Source of the DNA: Bosea sp. 685 | GTDB taxonomy: Bacteria > Pseudomonadota > Alphaproteobacteria > Rhizobiales > Beijerinckiaceae | DNA length: 64,000 bases | Reading direction: 5' to 3' | Assembly (NCBI RefSeq): GCF_031884435.1 | Contig: NZ_CP134779.1 | Coordinates: forward strand, 6,140,501-6,204,500 | Part shown: positions 19,152-28,207 of the stretch, one piece after another | Numbering within the stretch: the stretch's first letter is position 1 | Layout: each line of letters starts with the position of its first letter | Made by a program: the position numbers and the translations under genes | The notes under the pieces: model-generated | Database searches by the model: none | The model's input: the letters and a program-made list of their open reading frames with translations, nothing else | Told to the model about the DNA's origin: nothing

Positions 19152-20201
19152 TCAGCGCTGCCTCTGGCGGCCGCTGCGTTCCAGCGCCCGGCTCCAGCGC
19201 GACAGGCCGTAGCAGATCAGCCAGTAGATCCCGCCGGAGAAGAAATAGGCCTCCATGTTCATGCCGACCCAGGCCGGATCGGCGAGCGAGGCCTGGGCGA
19301 TGCCGAGCAGGTCGAGGATCGAGACCACCAGCACCAGCGTGGTATTCTTCACCAGCGCGATGAACTCGTTCGTCATCGCCGGCAGCGAGATGCGCAGCGC
19401 TTGGGGCAGGACGATCAGCCCGGTCGCTTTCCAATAGGTCAGGCCGAGCGCTGTCGCAGCCTCGCGCTGGCCCGAAGGCAGGGCCTGCAGGCCACCGCGC
19501 ACGGCTTCCGCCATATAGGCGGCGATGACCAGGCCGAGCCCGATCACGGCGCGCGCCAGCCTGTCGATGCCGACGCCGCTGGGCAGGATCAATGGCAGCA
19601 GCAGCGAGGCGAGGAAGATCACCGCGATGATCGGCACGCCGCGCCAGAATTCGATGAACAGGATGCTGACGAGGCGGATGACCTTGAGCTCGGATTGCCG
19701 CCCGAGCGCGAACAAAATGCCGAGCGGGATCGCGATCAGGCTGGAATAGACCGAGATGAACAAGGTCAGCATCAGCCCGCCCCATTCGCGCGTCTCGACC
19801 GGCCCGAGGCCAAAGCCGCCGGCCAGGAGCCAGATGCCGAGCGGCGGCAGGATGACGAGGGCAAGCAGGCCCAGCCGCAATTGCAGGCGCTTCGGCGCGA
19901 AGACGATGGCCGCGACCGAGAGCAGGAACAGGATGCCGGTGAGATCGACACGCCAGCGCTGGTCGGCCGGGTAGAGCCCGTACATGAACTGGCCGAAACG
20001 GGCGCGGATGAAGACCCAGCATGCGCCGCCGGCCGTGCAGTCGCCCCGCGACGTGCCCACCCAATTCGCGTCGATCAAGGCCCAGCGCAGGAACGGCACC
20101 GCGATCCAGGCGATGCAGAACGCGATGACGAGCGTGCCGACCGCCGTCGCGGGTGTGCCGAACAGGCGCTTGCGCCAGAGCGGGAAGGTAGCCTCGCTCA
20201 T
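19152..20201 (-). CDS. aapM: General L-amino-acid ABC transporter permease AapM
   Basis: The 349-residue inner-membrane protein is the second permease of a His/Glu/Gln-family importer. The hydrophobic C-terminal half carries the EAA-type loop (GLQALPSGQREAATALGLTY, then TNEFIALVKNTTLV). The start at 20201 overlaps the aapQ stop by 4 nt; a longer frame to 20792 only shadows aapQ. The aapP ATPase gene that normally follows is absent: a terminator and convergent katG come next. Confidence 0.92.
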   Translation of the reverse strand: MSEATFPLWRKRLFGTPATAVGTLVIAFCIAWIAVPFLRWALIDANWVGTSRGDCTAGGACWVFIRARFGQFMYGLYPADQRWRVDLTGILFLLSVAAIVFAPKRLQLRLGLLALVILPPLGIWLLAGGFGLGPVETREWGGLMLTLFISVYSSLIAIPLGILFALGRQSELKVIRLVSILFIEFWRGVPIIAVIFLASLLLPLILPSGVGIDRLARAVIGLGLVIAAYMAEAVRGGLQALPSGQREAATALGLTYWKATGLIVLPQALRISLPAMTNEFIALVKNTTLVLVVSILDLLGIAQASLADPAWVGMNMEAYFFSGGIYWLICYGLSRWSRALERSGRQRQR

Positions 20202-21361
20202 CGCGTCACCAGCGCGATCCTGGCATTGTACCAGTTCATCAGGGCCGAGACGGCGAGCCCGATGACGAGATAGACCGCCAGCGTCATGGCGATGATCTCG
20301 ATCGCCTGGCCGGTGTTGTTCAGCGCCGAGCCCATGAACAGGCTGACCACGTCGGGATAGGCGATGGCCGCGCCGAAGGAGGAGTTCTTCAGCACGTTGA
20401 GATACTGGTTCGTCATCGGCGGCATCATCACCCGCAATGCCTGGGGGATGGTGACGAAGCGCAGGATCTGCCCGCGCCGCAGGCCAAGCGCCGAGGCGGC
20501 TTCGGTCTGGCCATGCGGCACGGCCTGGATGCCACCGCGCACGATCTCGGCGATGAAGCCTGCCGTATAGGTCACCAGCGCCGCCAGCAGCGCGACGAAT
20601 TCGGGGATCACCACGAAGCCGCCGCGATAGTTGAAGCCGCGCAGGATGGGGATGTCCCAGCGTGTCGCCAGGCTCGCCCAGGCGATGGCGAGGATGGGGA
20701 CCAGGATGACCAGCACGGCGCCGATGGCGAGCACGGGCGCATCGCGGCCGGTGCGCTCCTTGCGCCTGCGCGCCCAGAACGCGACCAGCCACTGCGCCAG
20801 CCAGGCCAGCAGGATCGCAGCCACGGCCCAGCGGAAATTGGCGGGCGCATCCGGCAGCGGGATCGTCAGCCCGCGATTATTGAGGAAGGCGATGCCGAAG
20901 ACGCTCAGGCTGTCGCGCGGCGCCGGCAGGGCAGCGATCACGCCGAAATACCAGAACAGCACGAAGAACAGCAGCGGGATGTTGCGGACGAACTCGATAT
21001 AAGCCCCTGCCAGGGTCGAGAGCAGCCAATGCGAGGACAGCCTTGCGATGCCGAGCACGAAGCCCAGAGCCGTGGCCAGCACGATCGCGATCACCGTCAC
21101 CAGCGTGGTGTTGGCGACGCCGGCCCAGAACAGGCCAAGGATATTGTCGGCCTGGGTATAGCTCGTCAGCACGAAGGGCACGTCGATGCCCGAGGTTCGC
21201 CAGAGGAAATCGAAGCCCGAGGCAATGCCGGCCTTGACCATGTTCTGCGAGGCGTTGCGTACGAAATAGATGGTCAGGGCGACAAGCCCGACGATGAGCG
21301 CGGCCTGGTAGATCCAGTCGCGCACGCGCTTGTCGTTGATGAGGGCGAGGGCTTTGGTCAA
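20198..21361 (-). CDS. aapQ: General L-amino-acid ABC transporter permease AapQ
   Basis: The 387-residue permease has a long periplasmic or linker segment between the early helices and the last three, as in AapQ. The EAA loop is GGIQAVPHGQTEAASALGLR, followed by PQALRVMMPPMTNQYLNVLKNSS. It pairs with AapM. The DNA just upstream of the start is strikingly AT-rich and leads into an inserted DUF218 gene instead of aapJ, so its expression may have been altered. Confidence 0.92.
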   Translation of the reverse strand: MTKALALINDKRVRDWIYQAALIVGLVALTIYFVRNASQNMVKAGIASGFDFLWRTSGIDVPFVLTSYTQADNILGLFWAGVANTTLVTVIAIVLATALGFVLGIARLSSHWLLSTLAGAYIEFVRNIPLLFFVLFWYFGVIAALPAPRDSLSVFGIAFLNNRGLTIPLPDAPANFRWAVAAILLAWLAQWLVAFWARRRKERTGRDAPVLAIGAVLVILVPILAIAWASLATRWDIPILRGFNYRGGFVVIPEFVALLAALVTYTAGFIAEIVRGGIQAVPHGQTEAASALGLRRGQILRFVTIPQALRVMMPPMTNQYLNVLKNSSFGAAIAYPDVVSLFMGSALNNTGQAIEIIAMTLAVYLVIGLAVSALMNWYNARIALVTR

Positions 21362-21450
21362 GAAACCTATATCCTGATCTCTAATAACAATTTTGTAGAA
21401 AGCCTGGAAATTCTCTAATTTCGAGATTCCGCATTATTAAAAGCGGCGTT

Positions 21451-22038
21451 CTATTGCGGCCATTCAGCGATAAACCCGTTGGCCATATAAGGTTGGATTT
21501 TATCCCATTCACTGAGCACTCGCGCACAAAGTTCCGGATCCGTATGCCAGAGTGCATTGGGCGTTTCGTAGTGATTTACGACAACGAGCATTTTCTCAGG
21601 CTCCGGCCAGTGGCGATGAAGCGTCATCGGATACCGGCGCGAAGTCCAGAGGTTACCAAGGCAAATCACGGTGCGGATCGTGTCGAGACCGAGATGCGCG
21701 TCGATGATCGGCAATGAGAATATGACGTTCTCGCCAGTGTTCGTCGCCTTGTGCTCCTCGAGGATCGAATCAGCGGGCACCCCGAGCGACACAAGCCCCG
21801 CCTTGATGATGTGACACTCGGTCATGTCGGAGCCTGGCGTAAGGCCGCCACTGACAATGAGCCAGCGGCAGTAACCATCGCGCCAGAGATGATAAGCCGC
21901 ATCGATGCGCTCTTTCACGCCATCGCGCGTTCCGAATACGAACAACAGGTCGGCTGGTTTGAGCTCCGTGGTTAGGAGATGCTCACTGTCGATCCGGGCA
22001 ATTTCATCGGAATTCGGTACTCGGCCGATCATCCCCAA
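21451..22038 (-). CDS. DUF218 / YdcF-like protein inserted between aapJ and aapQ
   Basis: The 195-residue protein has the YdcF/DUF218 fold signature: LLFVFGTRDG (residues 32-41), YCRWLIVSGG (56-65), the basic-acidic EEHKATNTGENVIFS motif (94-108) and TVICLGNLWTSRRYPMTL. Family members are implicated in envelope metabolism and bind nucleotides, but no general function is settled. No transmembrane segment is visible, so this is a soluble form. It splits the aap operon, and its flanks are much lower in GC than the neighbours, which suggests acquisition by transfer. Confidence 0.8.
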   Translation of the reverse strand: MGMIGRVPNSDEIARIDSEHLLTTELKPADLLFVFGTRDGVKERIDAAYHLWRDGYCRWLIVSGGLTPGSDMTECHIIKAGLVSLGVPADSILEEHKATNTGENVIFSLPIIDAHLGLDTIRTVICLGNLWTSRRYPMTLHRHWPEPEKMLVVVNHYETPNALWHTDPELCARVLSEWDKIQPYMANGFIAEWPQ

Positions 22039-22091
22039 ATATCCAAATCACATAAGATTGTTGCCCGAAACGCGCCATTTAGCTGAACGTC

Positions 22092-22124
22092 GAGTCGCAA
22101 GCACCACCGTGATGCTTGCGACTC
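22092..22124. repeat. Perfect 12-base hairpin between aapJ and the DUF218 gene
   Basis: The arms at 22092-22103 and 22113-22124 are perfectly complementary with a 9-base loop. On the aap transcript it follows aapJ by about 100 nt. It could stabilise the abundant binding-protein mRNA or reduce read-through. No T-run follows on either strand. Confidence 0.6.
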
Positions 22125-22142
22125 TGGTGTGAAGCCCGGATC

Positions 22143-22190
22143 AGCGCGGCCTACGCCGCTTGTCCGAGATGACGGCGCGCGTTCATGAAT
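22143..22190. repeat. Fragment of a dispersed intergenic repeat
   Basis: The text CGCGGCCTACGCCGCTTGTC followed by CGAGATGACGGCGCG resembles the inner part of the palindromes at 15588-15658 and 48789-48895. It looks like a degenerate copy lying after the aapJ stop. Confidence 0.5.
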
Positions 22191-22220
22191 CGAGCTAGGA
22201 GCGGCAGAACCGCTCAGCTC

Positions 22221-23249
22221 TCACTGGAACGGCGGGGTGAAGAGCAGGCCGCCCTTGGTCCAGAGCTGGTTCTGGCCGCGCTCCAGCTTCAGCGTCGAGC
22301 CCTGGCCGACGGTGCGCTCGAAGCTCTCGCCATAATTCCCGACCTGCTTGATGACCTTGTACATCCAGTCGTCGGGCAGCCCCATCATCGCGCCGAAGCC
22401 GCCTTCCGCGCCGAGCAGGCGGCGAACTTCGGTGTTCTTGGAATTGGCCTTCATCTCGTCGACATTGGCGGAGGTGACACCGAGCGCCTCGGCGGCGATG
22501 GTGCCGTTCAGCACCCAGCGCACGATCAACTGCCAGCGCTCATCGCCCCAGCGCGTCACTGGTCCCTGCGGGTCGTTCGAGATCGGCTGGGTCAGGATGA
22601 TGTGCTCGTCGGGCACCTTGAGCTTGACGCGCTGGCCGGCGAGCGCGCCGACGCCGGCGGTGTAGGCGTCGCAGCGGCCGGAATCATAGGCGGTGATGGC
22701 GTCGTCGTTCTTCTGGAAATTGGTGATGGTGACCTTGAGGTTGCGCTCGCGGAACCAGTCGGCGGCGTTCTTCTCCTCGGTCGAGCCGGCGGCGACGCAG
22801 ACCGAGGCGCCATCGAGATCGGCCGCCGTCTTGGCGTTGGCCTTCTTGCGGACGATGAAGGTCTGGCCTTCGTAGAAATTGATGCCCTGGAAGTTGAGGC
22901 CGAGCGTCGCATTGCGCGAGAAGGTGATGGTCGAATTGCGGGCGAGCACGTCGACCTGGCCCGATTGCAGGATCGGCCAGCGCTGCTGCACCGAGGTCGG
23001 GGTGAACTTGACCTTGGTCGCGTCGCCGAGCACGGCGGCCGCCAGCGCCTTGCAGTAATCGACATCCAGCCCGGTCCATTCGCCCTTGTCATTGGCGAAG
23101 GAGAAGCCGGGCAGGCCGAGATGCACGCCGCATTCGATGTTCCCGCGCGCCTTGATCGCATCGAGCGTCGGGCTCGGAGCGAGTTGTTGGGCGTTCGCCA
23201 GCGAGGCGCCGGCGGCGAGGAACGCCGCAGCCAGAATTGTTGTCTTCAT
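22221..23249 (-). CDS. aapJ: General L-amino-acid ABC transporter binding protein AapJ
   Basis: The 342-residue periplasmic protein has a Sec signal peptide (MKTTILAAAFLAAGASLANA, cleaved after residue 20). The mature form is an AapJ-type family 3 solute-binding domain: RGNIECGVHLGLPGFSFAND, GLDVDYCKALAAAVLGDATK, and the C-terminal NYGESFERTVGQGSTLKLERG region. AapJ binds a broad range of L-amino acids. It is the first gene of the aap set, but a DUF218 gene separates it from aapQ, and the ATPase gene is missing locally. Confidence 0.94.
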   Translation of the reverse strand: MKTTILAAAFLAAGASLANAQQLAPSPTLDAIKARGNIECGVHLGLPGFSFANDKGEWTGLDVDYCKALAAAVLGDATKVKFTPTSVQQRWPILQSGQVDVLARNSTITFSRNATLGLNFQGINFYEGQTFIVRKKANAKTAADLDGASVCVAAGSTEEKNAADWFRERNLKVTITNFQKNDDAITAYDSGRCDAYTAGVGALAGQRVKLKVPDEHIILTQPISNDPQGPVTRWGDERWQLIVRWVLNGTIAAEALGVTSANVDEMKANSKNTEVRRLLGAEGGFGAMMGLPDDWMYKVIKQVGNYGESFERTVGQGSTLKLERGQNQLWTKGGLLFTPPFQ

Positions 23250-23470
23250 GATCGTCGCTCTCCCCGAAGCCGTGGGCGGCTTTTCGTACTGAAGCGGCGA
23301 CTATGCAACAGCCGGGGCGAGAGTGGTAGCGGGGGCGGCGACGGCTTCAGATGGATTGCAGTCATCGAACCCGTCGCAAAAGACCTCGTCTGCAACAGAT
23401 TTTTGCGACAGGAATAGCTGCGACTTCCCAATTGGGCCCCTTCGTCGCGAAGCCTGGAAATTCCGCGAAT

Positions 23471-24070
23471 CTATTGGACGATGATCACCTTGCCGGTGAT
23501 GGCGCCTTCCACGCTCTTTGCGTAGGCAAGCCCTACCCGCTTTGACGAAACGGGTTCATGGCCGGGGAACCATTCCCCGTATCTTGGCACGGAAACATCT
23601 AGCAGGCCGGGACTCACGACATTGATGCGAAGGCCGCGAGGCATCTCGATCGCCGCGCCAAGAACAAAACCTCCAAGCGCGCCGTTCGCCGCCGCCGCGC
23701 CTGTCCCCATCCGGATAGGATCGCGATCGAGCACCCCACTTGTCAGCGTGAACGAGCCGCCATCGCTGACGCTCGTCAAACCTGCCAACACAAGATTCAC
23801 CTGCCCCATGACCTTGTGGCGCAGGCCCAGCATGAATGTCTCTTCGGTGAACTCGGCAAGCGGGCCGAAATGGACGGTCCCGGCGGTCGAAATCACGGCA
23901 TCGACCTTGCCACATTTCATGTACATGGCGTCAACCGAGGAGCGGTCAGCCATATCAACCTGAATATCACCGCTCGACCGTCCGGCCCGGATGATGTCGT
24001 GGCGAGAGCCCAACTCCTCACAGGCTGCCTTACCGATATCGCCTTCGGCACCGACGACGATAATCCTCAT
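23471..24070 (-). CDS. Short SDR-fold protein with atypical active site
   Basis: The 199-residue protein has an N-terminal Rossmann motif (IVVGAEGDIGKAACEELG, residues 4-21), an NAD-binding acidic turn and the ISTAGTVHFG strand. It is of the short SDR subclass. The usual YxxxK catalytic pair is not seen; the equivalent region reads TGAAAANGALGGF, as in a subgroup of small SDR proteins. It follows a MerR regulator with a 4-nt overlap, so the two form an operon and the regulator's effector may be its substrate or product. Confidence 0.82.
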   Translation of the reverse strand: MRIIVVGAEGDIGKAACEELGSRHDIIRAGRSSGDIQVDMADRSSVDAMYMKCGKVDAVISTAGTVHFGPLAEFTEETFMLGLRHKVMGQVNLVLAGLTSVSDGGSFTLTSGVLDRDPIRMGTGAAAANGALGGFVLGAAIEMPRGLRINVVSPGLLDVSVPRYGEWFPGHEPVSSKRVGLAYAKSVEGAITGKVIIVQ

Positions 24071-24429
24071 GACGCCCTCTTCGCCAATTCGTCATACCGT
24101 TTGAGCTTGTAGGCGAGGAGTTCAGCGCAACGGTCCAAAGCAGCGCGGCGCTTTTCCAATTGCGTGGCGTGATCAAGAAGCACCGCCCTGCGTTCGGACA
24201 GCGTTTCGTTCCCCTGCTGATAGAGCTGCGCAAAATAGCGCATCCGCTCCATTGGCATGCCCGTCTCGCGCAACGAGGACAGAAGAACAAGCCACTCGAC
24301 ATTTTCGCCGGAGAAGTCCCGCTGCCTGTCGCTTCCTCGCCTAATTTTCGGAAGCAACCCCAATGTTTCGTAGTAGCGGATGGTGTCGATGCTCAATCCG
24401 CTTGTGGATGCCGCTTCCGAAATACGCAT
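24067..24429 (-). CDS. MerR-family transcriptional regulator
   Basis: The protein begins with the MerR helix-turn-helix (ISEAASTSGLSIDTIRYYET, then LGLLPKIRRG) and continues into a coiled-coil dimerisation helix (residues about 75-115). There is only one cysteine in the C-terminal part, so metal sensing like MerR or CueR is unlikely; a small-molecule or stress sensor is more probable. The ATG at 24429 fits the family N-terminus and has an AGGG site; an ATG at 24444 is also possible. A classical MerR-type promoter lies directly upstream. Confidence 0.88.
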   Translation of the reverse strand: MRISEAASTSGLSIDTIRYYETLGLLPKIRRGSDRQRDFSGENVEWLVLLSSLRETGMPMERMRYFAQLYQQGNETLSERRAVLLDHATQLEKRRAALDRCAELLAYKLKRYDELAKRAS

Positions 24430-24462
24430 ATCCCTGCTGCCCATCGCCTGCCAACACCATGC

Positions 24463-24493
24463 AGGCTAGCGAGCTGGAGTAGCTCCAGGTCAA
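24463..24493 (-). promoter_or_regulatory. MerR-type promoter with 19-bp spacer and operator
   Basis: On the minus strand TTGACC (24488-24493) and TAGCCT (24463-24468) are separated by 19 bases, the over-long spacing typical of MerR-controlled promoters. The inverted repeat CTGGAG-CTA-CTCCAG lies at 24474-24488, in the spacer and touching the -35. This indicates autoregulation and effector-dependent activation of the MerR-SDR operon. Confidence 0.75.
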
Positions 24494-24700
24494 GGAAGAA
24501 AACGCTTCATTCGAGCTGACTGGGCTCGTCGCTTTAATCCCGACTAAAGCGGCGGCAAATCGCCCGATCTTGCAACGTCGCGGAATGGGGCTTTTCGCAA
24601 CAATGCAATGTCCGCAGCGCGGCGGGGCAGCCCCTCTCAGAGCCCGGCTGGATGAAGGCGAAGGACCTTTCCAAACAGTCTCTAGCCCGGCCGACCCCCA

Positions 24701-25744
24701 TCACCCCCCGAACACCGTGTTCAGCTGGCTGCCGACCATGATGAAGGTGGTGCGCTTGGGCACCTCCTTCAGCCTGACCGCGCCGATATAGGTCATCGCC
24801 GAACGCACCCCGCCCATCAATTCCGACATCGTGCCTTCGACCGGGCCGCGATAGGGCACCTCGACGGTCTTGCCCTCGGAGGCGCGGTATTTGGCGACGC
24901 CGCCGGCATAGCGCTTCATCGCCGTGTCAGACGACATGCCGTAGAAGGTCATGCCGATGGCGACCCTCTCGCCATCGCGCTCCTCATAGCGGATCTCGCC
25001 CTCGCATTCGTCATGGCCGGCCAGCATGCCGCCCAGCATAACGAAATCGGCGCCAGCACCATAGGCCTTGGCGAGGTCGCCCGGCACGGTGCAGCCGCCA
25101 TCGCCGCAGACCAGGCCCTTCAGCCCGTGCGCCGCATCGGCGCATTCGATGATGGCCGAGAGCTGCGGATAGCCGACGCCGGTCATTTTGCGCGTGGTGC
25201 AGACCGAGCCCGGCCCGATGCCGACCTTGACGATGTCGGCGCCGGCCAGGATCAGCGCCTCCGTCATGTCGCCGGTAACGACATTGCCGGCCATGATCGC
25301 GGCATCGGGAAAGGCGGCGCGCGTCGCCTTGACCGTGTCGACGAATTTCTCGGTGTAGCCATTGGCGACGTCGAGGCAGATCTTGCTGATCGGCGCCTTC
25401 GCATGGACGGCCTTGAGCTTGTCATGGTCGCTCTCGGTGGTGCCCAGCGAATAGAAGGCGTTGGCGGCTTCGGGCTCCTTGAAAAAGGCGATCAGCTCGT
25501 CGGCACCGTAATGCTTGTGCAGGGCGACCATGGCGCCATGCTTCAGCAGCGCGCGGGCCATCGCCATGGTACCGACCACATCCATATTGGCCGCGATCAG
25601 CGGAAAGCCGCTCCATTCCGTGCCGGTATGGGCGAAGCGGAAACCGCGGGTGACGTCGACATGGGCGCGGCTGCCCAGCGTCGAGCGCTTGGGCCTGATC
25701 AGCACGTCGCGGAAGTCGAGTTTTGGATCGTTCTCGATGCGCAT
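24701..25744 (-). CDS. guaC: GMP reductase
   Basis: The 347-residue protein has the length of E. coli GuaC. It belongs to the IMPDH/GMPR barrel family, without CBS domains. The catalytic cysteine lies in [20 protein letters not shown], with [20 protein letters not shown] and [16 protein letters not shown] downstream. It deaminates GMP to IMP with NADPH in purine salvage. The longer open frame to 25825 is not conserved, so the ATG at 25744 was chosen. It is a single gene. Confidence 0.94.
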   Translation of the reverse strand: MRIENDPKLDFRDVLIRPKRSTLGSRAHVDVTRGFRFAHTGTEWSGFPLIAANMDVVGTMAMARALLKHGAMVALHKHYGADELIAFFKEPEAANAFYSLGTTESDHDKLKAVHAKAPISKICLDVANGYTEKFVDTVKATRAAFPDAAIMAGNVVTGDMTEALILAGADIVKVGIGPGSVCTTRKMTGVGYPQLSAIIECADAAHGLKGLVCGDGGCTVPGDLAKAYGAGADFVMLGGMLAGHDECEGEIRYEERDGERVAIGMTFYGMSSDTAMKRYAGGVAKYRASEGKTVEVPYRGPVEGTMSELMGGVRSAMTYIGAVRLKEVPKRTTFIMVGSQLNTVFGG

Positions 25745-25821
25745 GGTCGGGCCTCCGACGGCAGCTCGGCGCACGCAGAGGGTCGCGTGCATCGATTCAT
25801 AGCCGCTCGGGGCCGCGAGAG

Positions 25822-25859
25822 GCAATCCAGACCGTAGCGCTCGACGTTCCCTGGATTGC
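25822..25859. repeat. Degenerate copy of the GCAATCCAG/CTGGATTGC repeat
   Basis: GCAATCCAG (25822-25830) and CTGGATTGC (25851-25859) are inverted copies. The same words form part of the larger elements at 47296-47382 and 58971-59080, so this is probably a decayed member of that family. Confidence 0.55.
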
Positions 25860-25865
25860 TTCGGC

Positions 25866-26801
25866 TTACGCCACCAGGCTCTTCGCCAGCATGCAATGCA
25901 CGCCCTTGGAGCCGTTGACCGTCTGGGTCACGCGCAGATCGGCGGCGAGGCTGCACAGCATATAGGCCTCCTCGCGCGCGAGCTTCGTGCGCCCGACGAT
26001 CAGCGCGATCATCTCGCGCAGCGCCTTCTGGGCGCAGATGTCCAGATCGGGATCGATGCCCATGGTGATGTGGTGGGTCGGCGTCTCCGCCCGGGGCGTC
26101 GTGAAGGACAGGTCCTCGCGCAGGATGAACTCGAAGGTGCCTTCGAGCGCGGTCTCGATTGCGGTGACGCAGACCTCGCCATCGCCCTGCGCGCCATGGC
26201 CGTCGCCGCAGGAGAACAGCCCGCCCTCGACGAAAACAGGCAGATAGAGCGTCGAACCCGCGACCAGTTCCTTGTTGTCGAGATTGCCGCCGAAGGCGCG
26301 CGGTATGAGCGAGGTCAATTTGCCCCAATGCGCCGGGGGCGCCGTGCCCATCACGCCGAAGAAGGGCGCCAGCGGCAGTTCCATGCCCCAGGGCAGATGC
26401 GCCAGATTGGTTTTCGCATCGAGCCCGATATGGATCAATTTATGCGTGTCGAACTCGTCGGGCAGCGTGCCCGAGAGCGGCTTGATCATGGTGTAGCCCC
26501 AGTCGGTGCGCAGCTTCACCTCGCGGATGCGCACCTCCAGCACCTGGCCAGGCCTGGCGCCCTTCACCGCGACCGGGCCGGTCAGGATATGGCCGGGCAC
26601 CGAACGGTCTGCCTTGGCATGGATCTCGTGGATCTCAGGCAGGACATGGAAGCCGGATTTCGGCTGCGCCTCGGCCGGGCCGGTGACGGTGCGGATCGTG
26701 ACGCTGTCGCCGCTCTCGATGCTGAGCACAGGCTTGAGCGCAGCGTCGAAGAAGCCCCAATGGCAGGTCGAAAGGCCGGCTTCGAGCAAATGATGGGTCA
26801 C
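25866..26801 (-). CDS. Acetamidase/formamidase family protein
   Basis: The 311-residue cytosolic hydrolase matches the FmdA/AmdA family: [20 protein letters not shown] near the start, [14 protein letters not shown], the metal-site region [19 protein letters not shown] and [20 protein letters not shown]. Family members release ammonia from formamide, acetamide or similar amides. The DMT exporter gene lies 23 nt upstream on the same strand, so the pair may be cotranscribed. The substrate is not certain. Confidence 0.9.
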   Translation of the reverse strand: MTHHLLEAGLSTCHWGFFDAALKPVLSIESGDSVTIRTVTGPAEAQPKSGFHVLPEIHEIHAKADRSVPGHILTGPVAVKGARPGQVLEVRIREVKLRTDWGYTMIKPLSGTLPDEFDTHKLIHIGLDAKTNLAHLPWGMELPLAPFFGVMGTAPPAHWGKLTSLIPRAFGGNLDNKELVAGSTLYLPVFVEGGLFSCGDGHGAQGDGEVCVTAIETALEGTFEFILREDLSFTTPRAETPTHHITMGIDPDLDICAQKALREMIALIVGRTKLAREEAYMLCSLAADLRVTQTVNGSKGVHCMLAKSLVA

Positions 26802-26824
26802 AGGCGGCCTTTCGAACGGGGTGG

Positions 26825-27928
26825 TCAGGTCAAGGGCCCGGGCGGGCTGGGGGCGAGCACCGGCCTGGCATTCTTCCGGATGGTGTAGAGCGTCGCGCCG
26901 ATGACGATGGCGGCGCCGATCCCGGTGGTCAATGCCGGGATTTCGGCGAAGAACACGAAGCCGGTGAAGCAGGACAGGATCAGCCGGGTGAAGTCGAGTG
27001 GCGCGAGCGCGGCCGCCTCACCGACCTGATAGGCCCGCGTGAGCAGCCATTGTCCCGCGGTGCCAAACAGGCTGAGCACGACGAGCCAGAACCACTGCTT
27101 CGGGCTCGGCTGTATCCAGAACCACCAGCACGGCACGGCCAGCACCGCCATCAGCACGACGCCCTGATAGAGCAGGATGGTCTCGGTGCGCTCGGTCGCC
27201 GCCAGCATGCGCACGCTGACGGTGACGCCGGCGCCAAACAGCGCGCCGGCGATCGAGGCCAAGGCATAGATGTTGAGCCCGCCTGCGGAAGGATCGAGCA
27301 TGATCATCACGCCGGCGAAGCCGATAATGGTGGCGATCCAGCGCCGCGAATCGACCTTTTCCTTCAGCACGAGCACGGCGGCGATGGTGACGAAGAAGAC
27401 CTGGCTGAAGCCGATCGCAGTCGCTTGCGCCAGCGGAATATGGATGACCGCCGAGAAGCCGCACAGCATCGAGGCGAGCGTGATGAGGCCGCGCGTGATC
27501 TGCAGTCCGGGACGCGTCGTTCGCATCAGCATCGGCAGCGCCGAGCCCGCGATCGCGACGATGACCAGGCTCATGATGATCTGGCGGATCATCAGGATCT
27601 CGATCAGCGGGATCGCGGCCCCGACATGCTTCATCGCGCCGACCATGACGGCGTAAACCAGGAGCGACGACAGCATATAGACCGAGCCGCGCAGATTGGG
27701 GCTCGCAGTGAGCCAGCGATGGGCGAGGCCATGTCGCAGCCGGGCGATCCAGCCGCGCTGCGCGGGCGCGGTGACTTTGGATATCGCGCTGAGAACGATG
27801 GGGGGAGCCGCCTCCGCAGGCGGCTCGTCGGCATGCAGCGGACGGAACGAGGCGTCTGAGACGTCGTCATCGAAACCCGAACGGTCCTGCCGCCCGGTTA
27901 GTCGCTCTTCGCTCATCGCCCGAACCAT
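26825..27928 (-). CDS. EamA/DMT-superfamily transporter
   Basis: The protein (367 residues from 27928, or 363 from the ATG at 27916) has a hydrophilic N-terminus of about 75 residues. About ten transmembrane helices follow in two EamA repeats (residues about 80-215 and 225-355). Such proteins export amino acids or other metabolites. It precedes the amidase gene by 23 nt on the same strand. The substrate cannot be told from sequence. Confidence 0.85.
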   Translation of the reverse strand: MVRAMSEERLTGRQDRSGFDDDVSDASFRPLHADEPPAEAAPPIVLSAISKVTAPAQRGWIARLRHGLAHRWLTASPNLRGSVYMLSSLLVYAVMVGAMKHVGAAIPLIEILMIRQIIMSLVIVAIAGSALPMLMRTTRPGLQITRGLITLASMLCGFSAVIHIPLAQATAIGFSQVFFVTIAAVLVLKEKVDSRRWIATIIGFAGVMIMLDPSAGGLNIYALASIAGALFGAGVTVSVRMLAATERTETILLYQGVVLMAVLAVPCWWFWIQPSPKQWFWLVVLSLFGTAGQWLLTRAYQVGEAAALAPLDFTRLILSCFTGFVFFAEIPALTTGIGAAIVIGATLYTIRKNARPVLAPSPPGPLT

Positions 27929-28167
27929 CGGCCGCGCTTTTTGGCGCGCGGCTCAGTTTCCATCCCCGATGCGAAACCATTGATGAAACGGGCATTGTCC
28001 GCCAGAGGCCCGGACACATGCCTGGGTTGTGTAGGGCGAACCGGCCGATGCGTGGTGACGGCAAAGTTGGCGGCGGCAAGGGCGGCATTCCGGCCCCGAT
28101 CTGTTGCGCCCGGGCAAAGGCGTGTAGGAGGCCTCCATCTTCCGCGGGCGGGTGCCTGCATCACGCT

Positions 28168-28201
28168 TTGCCAGAGTTCAAGTCTTGCCAGGGTTCAAGT
28201 C
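28168..28201 (+). repeat. Tandem 17-bp duplication in the leader of the AbrB-type gene
   Basis: The 17-base unit TTGCCAGAGTTCAAGTC (28168-28184) is followed immediately by a copy with one change (28185-28201). The second copy ends 6 nt before the start codon at 28208, so the duplication covers the place where the ribosome site should be. Confidence 0.75.
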
Positions 28202-28207
28202 GGACGT

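Noticed and set aside
27941..28207. N-terminal extension of the AbrB-type protein
   Set aside because: The extension is non-hydrophobic low-complexity text; the membrane protein starts naturally at 28208.
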